From the NCBI GenBank assembly GCA_017394885.1, contig JAFPWO010000002.1, positions 1 through 64,000 of the forward strand: a stretch of 64,000 nt of DNA. The letters run 5' to 3'. Source of the stretch: Lachnospiraceae bacterium (GTDB taxonomy: Bacteria > Bacillota > Clostridia > Lachnospirales > Lachnospiraceae). The first letter of the stretch is position 1; each line of letters starts with the position of its first letter. The notes under the pieces were generated by a model. It was not told where the DNA came from, did not search any database, and saw nothing but the letters and a program-made list of their open reading frames with translations. Shown here in pieces: positions 45,143 through 54,067 of the stretch. The position numbers were made by a program, and so were the translations under genes.

Positions 45143-46498
45143 TCACCATTCCTTTCTGCTTCCGATCAGGCGGATGGGGGAAGCAAAAGCTTCCGCTCCT
45201 CCTATCTTCTCCACAGCCTCGGCCAGCGCTGCCTGTTCCTGCGGGCTCAGCAGGTCGCCGCAGCAGGTCTTCAGCTTGTCCAGGATATCGTCCCGGCTGA
45301 GCGGCTTCTCCGGATCCCCTTTCGGTGCCAGAACGGTCTCTTCCCACTGCCTGCCGTCCTCATCTGTCAGGACCACCCGCGTTCCGCGGATGCCTTTTTC
45401 GCGGTTTTCCATTGCGGGATCCGGGATCAGTTCGATTTTATCGATCAGCGCCCGCATTCCCGGAGAAAGATCCGGCGGATCCATATCAGCGATGCCGTAC
45501 GATCCGTTTTTCAGCGCGCAGGCCATGGTGTAGTGGATGGAGAACTTGGTATCGTCCTGATTCTGCGGATAATGGATCTGTCCGGCCAGTGAAATCGCAT
45601 TGGGATAGATGTACACTTCCACCCTTCGGATATTCTCCGGGGCGACCTGCCGGTGCAGGGCGATCCCTGCGTCGATCCCGCAGTGCGTATGCCGGCAGGA
45701 AGGATACAATTTATAATAGCATTCATGCAGAAGCAGGTGTTCGCTCTTCTGCAGCATGGCTTCTTCCACATGATCGGTCACTGCATGGAACCAGCCGTTC
45801 GGTCCCTCCAGCGCTTCTTCCGGGCCGCGGACCCCGGCTGCTGCCAGCTGCGCCGCAAAGACGCCGTTTTCGGCGGCCTTGGCAGGGTTAAGCGGCTTGA
45901 TGGCCGGGCGGGAATCGCCGTACGAAAGCAGGCCGCCGGTCATGGTCGTAGCCAGCGCGATCGCGTCTTCCATCCCCTGCGCATCCAGCCCCAGCAGCCT
46001 CGCGCAGGCTGCGGCGCAGGCCAGCGTCCCCGCGGCGCCCGTAGAGTGAAAGCCGCGGCGGACCATGCCCGGCTGCGCGGCGGAGGAGATCCGGATATAG
46101 GCTTCGTAGCCGACCGCCAGCGCGTTCAGGACTTCCTCCCCGCCGGCTCCGTTCTTTTCCGCCAGCGCGAAAACTGCCGGGATCACATGGACGCCGATAT
46201 GTCCCATGGCCTTTTTGTTGCCGTCATCCAGCTCTGCCCCATGCCCGTATAAGGAATTCATGAAGGCTGCCTTCGCCGCGGGAAGGCGCTGCCCCGTCAT
46301 CAGGACCGACGCCTCTTCTTTTCCGCCCAGCGGGAAGATGATCGATTCGACCGCGTGATTTAAGTCCTGATTCTGCCGGTAGCCGGCCATGGCAGCCGCG
46401 AAAAAGTCAAGGATCAGCCGTCTCAGTTCCGCCCGGTCCTCTTCCTGCAAGGGGCCGAGCGCCGCCAGTTCTTCTGCCAGTTGTTTTGTTATATTCAT
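45143..46498 (-). CDS. MmgE/PrpD-family protein (copy 1)
   Basis: A 451-residue member of the MmgE/PrpD family, which includes 2-methylcitrate dehydratase, cis-aconitate decarboxylase and iminodisuccinate epimerase. Conserved family segments are present: NSLYGHGAELDD near residue 80-90, GYEAYIRISSAAQPGMVRRGFHSTGAAGTLACAA, and KLYPSCRHTHCGIDA with the conserved Arg/His. Identity to the copy at 46567-47904 is moderate, so the two are likely to act on related acids or form a heteromer. The family has no cofactor, and the exact activity cannot be read from sequence. Confidence 0.87.
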   Translation of the reverse strand: MNITKQLAEELAALGPLQEEDRAELRRLILDFFAAAMAGYRQNQDLNHAVESIIFPLGGKEEASVLMTGQRLPAAKAAFMNSLYGHGAELDDGNKKAMGHIGVHVIPAVFALAEKNGAGGEEVLNALAVGYEAYIRISSAAQPGMVRRGFHSTGAAGTLACAAACARLLGLDAQGMEDAIALATTMTGGLLSYGDSRPAIKPLNPAKAAENGVFAAQLAAAGVRGPEEALEGPNGWFHAVTDHVEEAMLQKSEHLLLHECYYKLYPSCRHTHCGIDAGIALHRQVAPENIRRVEVYIYPNAISLAGQIHYPQNQDDTKFSIHYTMACALKNGSYGIADMDPPDLSPGMRALIDKIELIPDPAMENREKGIRGTRVVLTDEDGRQWEETVLAPKGDPEKPLSRDDILDKLKTCCGDLLSPQEQAALAEAVEKIGGAEAFASPIRLIGSRKEW

Positions 46499-46566
46499 GC
46501 TTTTTTCTCTTTTCTTTCCGGTTCCTCAGCCGGGCCTTTTTATTCAGGCCGGCTCCGCTCTCCGGC

Positions 46567-47904
46567 TTATCCAAGCAGCTTCCTTACTGTCATTTCCGGG
46601 GCATAGACCGCTTCATACATCCGCGCGCTTTCTTCGGCAGACAGGCCGCCGTACGCCGTCAGCGCGTCGTAACGTTCCCGGAATTCTTCTTCGCTCAGCG
46701 GGTTTTCCGGTTCTCCCTTCGGGAAATCCACCCGCTTTTCAAAGCTTCTTCCGTCCCGGGTCAGCAGGGTGAGGACAGCCGTCTGCATGGCCGGGAAAGC
46801 CTGGCTGAAGGCCTCATCGGCTTCCACAAAAACCTTTTCCGTCAGCTGCAGGATATCGTCTTCGGCCGCCTGTTCTTCACTGAACTCCGCCAGGCCGGCC
46901 TTCCCGAACATCAGTCCGGCCGCCACGCTGTACGGAATACTCATCTTGGCGGAATAACTGCCCGGGATCTCCCGGTGATCATGTCCGTGGACCGCCAGGG
47001 AGTAGGTGCGCACCGTGATTTTTTCCACGTCTTCCGGGCGGATCCCTTTCCGGCGAAAGGCAATGGCCGCCTCCACCGCCGGATGCGTATACCGGCAGGA
47101 CGCGTAAGGTTTGATATAGGATTTCTGAACCGCCCAGGTCCCGTTCAGCAGCACCGGCTTCAGTTCAATATCTTCCTGTCCAGTCATCATTTTAAAGAAC
47201 CCGCGTCCGCCGCCCAGCGGATCCGCATGTCCCTTAAACCCTGCTTTGGCCAGCTGCAGCGCCGTCAGTGCCAGCAACGCGGACTTGGCTACATTGTAAG
47301 GCTTGAGCTCGGAGCCGTCATCCAGCACCTTGAGCATCCCGGAGGATGCCACACAGGCCGCCGCGAAGGTCTGGAACCGCTCTTCTTCCGAAAAGTCCAG
47401 CATATAGGCCGCTGCCAGCGATGCCCCGATCACCCCGCACGTCCCGGTGGCATGGTAGCCCATCAGTTTATGGGCCGGCTGGATCGAAACCGCCAGCGTA
47501 TAGGAGGCTTCATAGCCCAGCACGGCAGCCTGCAGCATTTTTTCCAGTCCGATATCATAGCGCTGTGCCAGCGGCAGCAGCACAGAAAAGATCGGCGATC
47601 CCAGATGGATGATCCCCGAATTGGTGCCATCATCGTAGTCCAGCGCGTGCCCGTTCAGCCCGTTCAGGAACACGGCCTCTTTCATGACCAGCTTCCGGTT
47701 CATGCCGATGGCGGTAAAAGCACCTTCCTCCGGCTGCGCGAAGGCCTGGTATTTTTCCAGCTTGTCGGCCTGGAAGGCGGCGCCGGCCGCGGTAACCGCC
47801 AGATAATCAAGGAGCGAGCGGCGGATACGGGCGGTAACGGCCGCAGGAAGGGGGCTGAGGGATAAGGTCTCGATTTCTTTAAGGAATGCTTGTGAGCGAT
47901 TCAT
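46567..47904 (-). CDS. MmgE/PrpD-family protein (copy 2)
   Basis: First gene of the operon; a 445-residue MmgE/PrpD protein. Family segments: NGLNGHALDYDDGTNSGIIHLGSP, GYEASYTLAVSIQPAHKLMGYHATGTCGV, and KPYASCRYTHPAVEAAI. The internal ATG at 47904 is preferred to TTG 47922 because GAAAGAGAG lies at good spacing before it. The active-site region keeps the Asp-Asp and His residues used in catalysis by relatives. Two tandem copies in one operon are uncommon in simple propionate pathways, and no methylcitrate synthase or methylisocitrate lyase is seen here. Confidence 0.87.
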   Translation of the reverse strand: MNRSQAFLKEIETLSLSPLPAAVTARIRRSLLDYLAVTAAGAAFQADKLEKYQAFAQPEEGAFTAIGMNRKLVMKEAVFLNGLNGHALDYDDGTNSGIIHLGSPIFSVLLPLAQRYDIGLEKMLQAAVLGYEASYTLAVSIQPAHKLMGYHATGTCGVIGASLAAAYMLDFSEEERFQTFAAACVASSGMLKVLDDGSELKPYNVAKSALLALTALQLAKAGFKGHADPLGGGRGFFKMMTGQEDIELKPVLLNGTWAVQKSYIKPYASCRYTHPAVEAAIAFRRKGIRPEDVEKITVRTYSLAVHGHDHREIPGSYSAKMSIPYSVAAGLMFGKAGLAEFSEEQAAEDDILQLTEKVFVEADEAFSQAFPAMQTAVLTLLTRDGRSFEKRVDFPKGEPENPLSEEEFRERYDALTAYGGLSAEESARMYEAVYAPEMTVRKLLG

Positions 47905-47948
47905 GTGTTTTCTCTCTTTCAAAAGTCAAAATTCCGCATAACTATAGG

Positions 47949-47983
47949 ATTAATACTTGCGGTTATATAACGTATTAATTATA
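47949..47983 (-). promoter_or_regulatory. Operon promoter with candidate LysR operator
   Basis: On the minus strand a perfect TATAAT (47978-47983) lies about 75 bp before the first gene, with a weak -35 (CTTGCA, 17-bp spacer). Overlapping and following it is an interrupted palindrome: ATTAATAC (47949-47956) and GTATTAAT (47972-47979) as perfect 8-bp arms, with a nested perfect GTTATATAAC (47962-47971). AT-rich dyads of this size are typical of LysR-type regulators; its position over the -10 and start site suits repression or autoregulation. Confidence 0.6.
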
Positions 47984-48042
47984 CCTTTTATGTGCAAAAA
48001 TGCAAGTTCTTTTTCCTTGATGTCACAATGTTTATGTTAAAT

Positions 48043-49593
48043 TTATGCTTTGATTCCAATTTTCTTTTTCATCATTCCCATAACACGCTTTGCAATATTC
48101 ATCGCATCATGGTATTCCGGCAGTTTTCTGTAGCACAGGAAAAAGATACCATTTGAAAGAACAAGACAAGCCACCAATCTCATAAATAAGCCAGCGATTC
48201 CTCCCAGTGAGATCTGCTTTACAATCAAATATGTCGGAACACATCCGAAAGCGGTAATCAGCAAATAAATTCCATGCTTTTTAAAATAAACCCCGATCTT
48301 ACCGTTCTTAAAATAATAGTCATAAACAATAGTGCTGCTGTAAAAGAAATCAATCGTCACAAGAGAAATAATCGTTGAACAGACGACTCCGAACATTCCC
48401 CAGACCTGCACCAGTATATAATTGCCAACAACATTGATCAGTGCTTCCGCCACCGTCCAATATCTCTTTGTCCAAAAAAGGCCTGCCGCCTGATGATAAA
48501 GAAAACGAATACTCCCCATTGACAAAATATAGAAATATACACAGAACATGATCATGGTAGGTTCGTCCAGCATCAGCTTTTGACCAACCCATAAACGAAC
48601 AAATGGCTGATATAGGCAGAGCATACAGGCAGTACATACGCCAGAAAGCCATGCATATAAATACATAAAGACCAACATGTCCTCATGGTTCTTTTCCGGA
48701 GTATTCAACGCAATTTTATTACCGATCCCTCCCAGCATGCTCTCCCGGATAATAAGCTGGATACTGGTGACACCGGCAAAAATATAATAATAATTTCCAT
48801 ATATTGTTGTTGCGTTTATTCCGATAAATGATGAGACAAAAATCGTATCCAGCGAGTTTCTGGTGGTACTGCAGACCCTAAATAAGACCATTCCGTATGA
48901 ATTTTTAAGAACATCTTTTTTCTCAGACCTTAATAATGTTCCGCGACACTTATACTGCGGGAACTTTTTAGCCACATAACGGGCAATCACAAGATTATGT
49001 GTTACAGTATAGACAAGTTCAAAGGTCACAAAGACATAATAGGCATGAAATACGACAAGGATAATGATCTGCAGCACATATACAATCATATGGATCGTCG
49101 TGCTGATTATACTTACGACATCGATTCTCTGATATGCATTCAGTATCAGATTCTTATAGGAAAACAGGAAATAACTAGCCGCAGAGTCCAACAGATATAT
49201 CCCATATAGTATTTGCAAATTAATATCTGCAGGATAAGATCCTTTTATCAGGTGATCCAGAAAGGGCATTAATGCAGTTCCTACCACGAGAACAATCACG
49301 CCAAAAGAATAATAGATTTTACGATAAAATGAGAGAAGCGCGCACACTTTATCTGTATCGTCGTCTGCTATCGGCTTATAGAGACTGTATACGGCGGTGG
49401 TATGAAAACCAAGTTCGGCAATGTTCAGCACCCGAAGGATCGAAGTAAACAGTGAGTTAAGGCCTGCATAATCCTTCCCGATCTGGTAGATCAGGATTGT
49501 GCGCAGAATAAAAGGCATTACAATTATGATGATTTTATTTATAACACCGAAGAAGATACCTCTAATCGTGTTTTTAGTAGATGCTACTCGCAT
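48043..49593 (-). CDS. wzx: Polysaccharide flippase (Wzx-like, oligosaccharide flippase family)
   Basis: Integral membrane protein of 516 residues with about 12-14 hydrophobic segments, beginning KNTIRGIFFGVINKIIIIVMPFILRTILIY. The pattern is that of Wzx-type flippases that move undecaprenyl-linked repeat units to the outer face. It is the last gene of the polysaccharide operon, 21 bp after the polymerase gene. Its base composition is markedly AT-rich relative to the rest of the window. No clear terminator follows before the catabolic operon promoter at 47.98 kb, so some readthrough is possible. Confidence 0.88.
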   Translation of the reverse strand: MRVASTKNTIRGIFFGVINKIIIIVMPFILRTILIYQIGKDYAGLNSLFTSILRVLNIAELGFHTTAVYSLYKPIADDDTDKVCALLSFYRKIYYSFGVIVLVVGTALMPFLDHLIKGSYPADINLQILYGIYLLDSAASYFLFSYKNLILNAYQRIDVVSIISTTIHMIVYVLQIIILVVFHAYYVFVTFELVYTVTHNLVIARYVAKKFPQYKCRGTLLRSEKKDVLKNSYGMVLFRVCSTTRNSLDTIFVSSFIGINATTIYGNYYYIFAGVTSIQLIIRESMLGGIGNKIALNTPEKNHEDMLVFMYLYAWLSGVCTACMLCLYQPFVRLWVGQKLMLDEPTMIMFCVYFYILSMGSIRFLYHQAAGLFWTKRYWTVAEALINVVGNYILVQVWGMFGVVCSTIISLVTIDFFYSSTIVYDYYFKNGKIGVYFKKHGIYLLITAFGCVPTYLIVKQISLGGIAGLFMRLVACLVLSNGIFFLCYRKLPEYHDAMNIAKRVMGMMKKKIGIKA

Positions 49594-49614
49594 AAAAAAC
49601 CTCTATAAACAGTA

Positions 49615-50832
49615 TTACAGCATGAGATAAGTGGCAATCTGAAATCTGTTGTTGTCCAGCATCAGTACCGCATAAATAGCATGCCAGATGATCATCAGCC
49701 CCCAAAAAAGCCATTGATTTCTCTTTAATATAACATCGTTTGTCCTGTTTGTTTCAGAGTCATGGTTTTCTACTAATGAAGGGACCAAAACCAGCAGGAA
49801 CTGAAATTGATATTTGGCGAATCTGTTAGCCAGCCAAAGAGTTCTCGAAACGCCCACAATACTTAAAGGGAGTCCCAACATGATGATGGACATCACATTG
49901 TCCAGAGGAACACTACTTAAATGTCCTGTTTCCGGGATCAACTCGGACTTTTTATTCTCCTTTTTCCAAATCGAAAGGAACAGTATCCCAACAATAAATA
50001 CTGTTTCTATCAGTGCCCCATACATGATGTATTTTCGGCTGATACCGTCCAGTGTTGTTGCATTTAAATAACCTACATATTTTGAAAAAAAGCTGATCTT
50101 GGAAGCAATTCGAAGGAACAGCCCAGTACTAAATTTTAAGATTAATCCCAAAACAACCATTAAGATCACGTTACGATAACTTGGCTTCAGTATTTTTTTC
50201 GCGATTCCTGATTTTACAAACAGCAAGATAAGTATCGCAACAATCGCTGTAGTGTGAAAAGATTCCGCCAGTATAGCGAGCAAAACAAACCTGACATATT
50301 TTTTCTGATTCAAGGCTTCAAAACAAAAAAGGACAAGCATCATAGAGATGGCCTGCTGAATAACATTCAACGATAAGCCCCAAAAACCGAAAAGCAAAAA
50401 GGTAGCAATCGCGGCTCTTGCATTTACAGTATACTTTCTACAGAAATGGACAATTGGAATGTACAGAACAATTGCAACAATCCAGAAAATTGCATATGGA
50501 CTCTCAAACAGCCTTCCCGCAACGATTGACAGGGCTTTATAACCCACTTCAAAAGAATACTTTGTGATTACATCCCACGACAAAAGCGCGCGAAGACTGC
50601 CAAACTTTCTATACCAAACATCGGCAGATTCCAGATATCTGAAATAATCCGACCCTACACCATATCTGAAACCAGCCAATACAACTAGCAATACAGAAAT
50701 AATGACATCCCCAAAATGCGGCTTGTTTCCTTTTTTATAAATAAAACTATAAAAAATTATGATTGCACAGCAAATAGCTGTAGATGCTAATGAGTAAATT
50801 AACATCATTTCTGCTTTTTGAAGATAGCTCAT
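49615..50832 (-). CDS. wzy: EpsG-family polysaccharide polymerase (Wzy-like)
   Basis: Membrane protein of 405 residues with about ten hydrophobic segments. The EpsG-type motif RYGVGSDYFRYL appears near residue 57-68, where these proteins carry it in the first periplasm-facing loop. This group polymerises repeat units of exopolysaccharide or capsule. It has an AAGGA site and lies between the flippase and the glycosyltransferase gene, in the AT-rich portion. As usual for Wzy proteins, sequence similarity is low, so the call rests on motif, topology and context. Confidence 0.82.
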   Translation of the reverse strand: MSYLQKAEMMLIYSLASTAICCAIIIFYSFIYKKGNKPHFGDVIISVLLVVLAGFRYGVGSDYFRYLESADVWYRKFGSLRALLSWDVITKYSFEVGYKALSIVAGRLFESPYAIFWIVAIVLYIPIVHFCRKYTVNARAAIATFLLFGFWGLSLNVIQQAISMMLVLFCFEALNQKKYVRFVLLAILAESFHTTAIVAILILLFVKSGIAKKILKPSYRNVILMVVLGLILKFSTGLFLRIASKISFFSKYVGYLNATTLDGISRKYIMYGALIETVFIVGILFLSIWKKENKKSELIPETGHLSSVPLDNVMSIIMLGLPLSIVGVSRTLWLANRFAKYQFQFLLVLVPSLVENHDSETNRTNDVILKRNQWLFWGLMIIWHAIYAVLMLDNNRFQIATYLML

Positions 50833-50871
50833 ATATATTCATCCTTTGAAGAACAAACAAACTGAAACAAT

Positions 50872-52029
50872 CTAGTTTTTCATGTATATTCTTTCCAATA
50901 ATCTGGCGGCTTCTTTTATATCATATCCGTTCTCAGCAATGATTGAAGACATATCATATCTTCTGCGTTCTTTATCAAGCTTATTATCAATTTCTTCTGC
51001 CCAGGCAGCTTCACCGGCGCTGAGAGGTATGAAATGAATCAGATCAGAAATGTCACTTCCATGAGAAACCTCGTCGGGAATAAAGACATCTAAACATGCC
51101 GCCTGTGCTTCAATTGCGACGATACCAAGTCCTTCAAAAAAGGAGGTCAGCACAAAACCATCAAACGCCTGCAGCAACTCATTTACATCATTTCTTTGTC
51201 CAAAGAAACGTACTTTATCCGATAATCCCATCTGATTGACCAATGATTCTATTTTCTGCTTTTCTTCTCCTTCTCCAATCAGCCATAAAACGGAATCACC
51301 ATTTATCAGTTGGTACTGTTTAAAAACACGAATCAAAAATGGATGATTCTTCTGTTTAGAGAACCTGCCTACACACCCTAAAACAGTAGTAGAATTCTCG
51401 ACAAGATATTCTCTCCTGATTTTGTTTCGCAGATTCGGATTAAACAAAAATTTCTCGGTTTGAATTGCATTCGGTATTATTTTAAACTGTTCTAACGATA
51501 TCCCACGGCGCCCAAACAAATAATCTCCGGCTTCTTTGGAACACGCGAACAAAAGTGTGCTTTTTTTTATAATTATCTTTCTAAGAAGATTATTGATGTG
51601 TGAAACAAAGAACTGCTTGGTCTTACTGCGAACTCTTGTGTCGATTGGATTAGTGTTATGTGAATGAGATATTATGGTGCGGGTTTTCGCTCTTGAGGCA
51701 GCAATTACCCCGCATGCTGTAATTAAAATGGAGCCGGTATTGATGTGAACAATATCGTAATTGCCACGTTCTATTTCTTTCTGAATTGATGAAATAAGCC
51801 TAAGAGAGTCTTTCAACTTACCTGTAAGTCGGCTTTTTAATTCAATGAATTCTGATCCAATTAAAAACGGCTCATTCATCTTTGAAGTCATTGTATTTTC
51901 CCTGCAAAAGAGAAAATCAAACTGAACCTTTTCTCTGTCCATATGGGAATAATATGACAGAAGGAAATCGGATACTCCGTTATACTCTTTTGCCCCGGCA
52001 AGAATTTGTAATACTTTTTTCTTTCCCAT
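50872..52029 (-). CDS. Glycosyltransferase family 4
   Basis: Cytoplasmic, membrane-associated glycosyltransferase of 385 residues with a GT-B fold. The second domain has GCVGRFSKQKNHPFLIRVF, LIGEGEEKQKIE, VRFFGQRNDVNELL and the E-x7-E motif region LTSFFEGLGIVAIEAQAA, as in GT4 enzymes. ATG 52029 is chosen because GGAGGAG precedes it; the GTG 18 bp upstream lies inside that site. It would add a sugar to the growing lipid-linked repeat unit. AT-rich composition as in its neighbours. Confidence 0.9.
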   Translation of the reverse strand: MGKKKVLQILAGAKEYNGVSDFLLSYYSHMDREKVQFDFLFCRENTMTSKMNEPFLIGSEFIELKSRLTGKLKDSLRLISSIQKEIERGNYDIVHINTGSILITACGVIAASRAKTRTIISHSHNTNPIDTRVRSKTKQFFVSHINNLLRKIIIKKSTLLFACSKEAGDYLFGRRGISLEQFKIIPNAIQTEKFLFNPNLRNKIRREYLVENSTTVLGCVGRFSKQKNHPFLIRVFKQYQLINGDSVLWLIGEGEEKQKIESLVNQMGLSDKVRFFGQRNDVNELLQAFDGFVLTSFFEGLGIVAIEAQAACLDVFIPDEVSHGSDISDLIHFIPLSAGEAAWAEEIDNKLDKERRRYDMSSIIAENGYDIKEAARLLERIYMKN

Positions 52030-52151
52030 AAAGCCGCACTCCTCCACACTTACATCTTATTTGTTCTTACAAACAATTCTAACATCTTATCCTTTGTGAT
52101 TTATACACCAGCCTGTTTCATGTGTTTATGATGCTGTAGTTTTAACTATTT

Positions 52152-53384
52152 TTATAATGGTTCAATATCCGTTAAAAAATCATGCCGCATAATATCTTTC
52201 CCGTCAGAATCTATAATTCTAATCCTGCTTGCCGCCTTATTATGCTTTGAAACCAATTCATCAAAAGAATCTGCCTTAATAGTAATACTCGCAATCCTAT
52301 CACTGCTCGTTACTGCATTGTTTACTTCCGCCCCTTGCCATTTGAACAGCCAGTAATCTGTGAGAACGCCTTCCTTTTTTAGTTCTTCGAACCCTTCCAG
52401 ATGATCAAAGACTCCCGGATAAGCATATAAGAATTCATTAGTTATATGTTTCTTTTCATAATGAAGAGGTTCAGCCGACACAGTCTTTCCTAACGTCAAA
52501 TCAATCACTGCGTCAATTGAATCGAACCCACTCGCCAGTTTGATTAATAAATACTTCGCTCCACCTCCAGTTCTAGCACTGAACTCCAGAACAGATTCTT
52601 TATGATCATCCGTCAGGAGCTGTATCAGCATCGGAGTATTTTTCAATTGAAACGCATCCGCGATTTTTTGTCCAATCATACGTATTCTTTCAACCGTTGC
52701 AGACGATATCGCTGCGGGATATCTGGTTCTGAACGCCAGAAATCGATCTTTATAGTCTACTTTTTCCGTATTTGACGCAGTAATGAGAACGGCTTTTCCA
52801 TCGACCACTTCAAAATCAACAGTAATTTCGTCTCCTTCTACGTATTCTTCGACAATGACCACCCCGGATCTGCTGATATGAGAAGCTTCTTCAAAAAATC
52901 GTTTTAACTCTTCCTCATTCATGCACTTTCGTACGCCCTTTGAACTATATGCGTCAACCGGCTTCACCACCAGAGGGAACCGCATTTCAGAGATTTTATT
53001 CATGTCTAATATCGACATAAAAGCATGCTGTGAGGAAGGAACTCCATACTTCTGAAAAATATCTTTCATGTATCCTTTGTCAGAAACTTTACAGGCAGTA
53101 TCATAAGTAATATAACAAGGGAGCCCCAGATCTTCTGACACTTTGGATACAGTCAGCAACACCTGATCGGCACATACGGCAATCAGAAAATCTACCTGTT
53201 TTGCGATCGCAACTGCTTTTACAGCCTCAATATTCAGAATATCAACCTTAACAAAATCATCCGCAAAGGGTCTTGCGACAGCATTTACATTGTTATCCGC
53301 AAGGATAGTATATATCCCTCTGGCCTTCAGTTTTCCAATTAAAACGATCTGCGGGCAGCTGCCTGCAACAACAAGAGCTTTCAT
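52152..53384 (-). CDS. ATP-grasp enzyme 1 (carbamoyl phosphate synthase-like)
   Basis: A 410-residue ATP-grasp protein. The N-terminal Rossmann part starts MKALVVAGSCPQIVLIGKLKARG; the ATP-grasp core has VVKPVDAYSSKGVRKC and VVIVEEYVEGDEITVDFEVV. Such enzymes form amide or ester bonds through an acyl phosphate. In a polysaccharide locus they likely attach an amino acid or carboxylic acid to a sugar. ATG 53384 is chosen over an upstream GTG on spacing. It is one of two ATP-grasp genes in the locus, not closely similar to each other. Confidence 0.82.
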   Translation of the reverse strand: MKALVVAGSCPQIVLIGKLKARGIYTILADNNVNAVARPFADDFVKVDILNIEAVKAVAIAKQVDFLIAVCADQVLLTVSKVSEDLGLPCYITYDTACKVSDKGYMKDIFQKYGVPSSQHAFMSILDMNKISEMRFPLVVKPVDAYSSKGVRKCMNEEELKRFFEEASHISRSGVVIVEEYVEGDEITVDFEVVDGKAVLITASNTEKVDYKDRFLAFRTRYPAAISSATVERIRMIGQKIADAFQLKNTPMLIQLLTDDHKESVLEFSARTGGGAKYLLIKLASGFDSIDAVIDLTLGKTVSAEPLHYEKKHITNEFLYAYPGVFDHLEGFEELKKEGVLTDYWLFKWQGAEVNNAVTSSDRIASITIKADSFDELVSKHNKAASRIRIIDSDGKDIMRHDFLTDIEPL

Positions 53385-53413
53385 AAATATAGACACCTGT
53401 TTCTTTCTATTGA

Positions 53414-54010
53414 TTATAGATTATCCTGTTCCGTCTTCTGATTTCGACTGTCACAAAAGTTCTTATACATTTTCTGCGCCAAACTATCACTGACCTCTCC
53501 CGGGGTTGCTTTGCCATAGCTTTCGACAAAGAACTGCGAGTAATTCCTTGCTTTTTCAACATACTCTTCAAAAGTACATATAAAGCGTGCCGGAACTCCT
53601 GCATAAACCGAATTGTCCGGAATATCTTTGTTGACAAGACTGTCTGACCCAACAATTACATTTGATCCGATTCGGGTATCATATAAAATTCTTGTTCCCG
53701 AACCGATAAACACATTATCCATTATCTCGATAACACCGATTTTCTCAACAAACTTATCTTCATCCGGATATTTGCTGTTTAACATCTTATGTATAATATC
53801 ATGTGTAACAAAGCCGACATTGGCAGCAATCCTTACATTATCGTGAAGAAAAACCAAATTAGAATACAGAGGAAGCTTCCGCTTACCTATTGTACATTGT
53901 TTTCCGACCGATCCATATAAATGATGCTTTCTAATATAATCTGCCCGTTTCCTTGCTGACGGTATTAGCGATAATATAGCTGAATACAATACTCTCTTAT
54001 GTTTATTCAT
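53414..54010 (-). CDS. Sugar O-/N-acyltransferase (left-handed beta-helix)
   Basis: A 198-residue hexapeptide-repeat transferase. The LbetaH pattern runs through about residues 35-150, with NVRIAANVGFVTHDIIHKML (the His in THD is typical of the catalytic base), NVFIGSGTRILYDTRIGSNVIVG and IPDNSVYAGVPAR, matching CatB/LacA-type O-acetyltransferases of polysaccharide loci. It would transfer an acetyl or similar group to a sugar precursor or repeat unit. AT-rich, between the two ATP-grasp genes. Confidence 0.85.
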   Translation of the reverse strand: MNKHKRVLYSAILSLIPSARKRADYIRKHHLYGSVGKQCTIGKRKLPLYSNLVFLHDNVRIAANVGFVTHDIIHKMLNSKYPDEDKFVEKIGVIEIMDNVFIGSGTRILYDTRIGSNVIVGSDSLVNKDIPDNSVYAGVPARFICTFEEYVEKARNYSQFFVESYGKATPGEVSDSLAQKMYKNFCDSRNQKTEQDNL

Positions 54011-54067
54011 TGCTTTATCTCTCCTGAATCTGCTGCAATTATAATGTATATACCTGCCAACGAGCCT

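Noticed and set aside
46486..47865. 459-codon open frame antisense to MmgE/PrpD copy 2
   Set aside because: Shadow of a family-typical coding gene; no independent signal.
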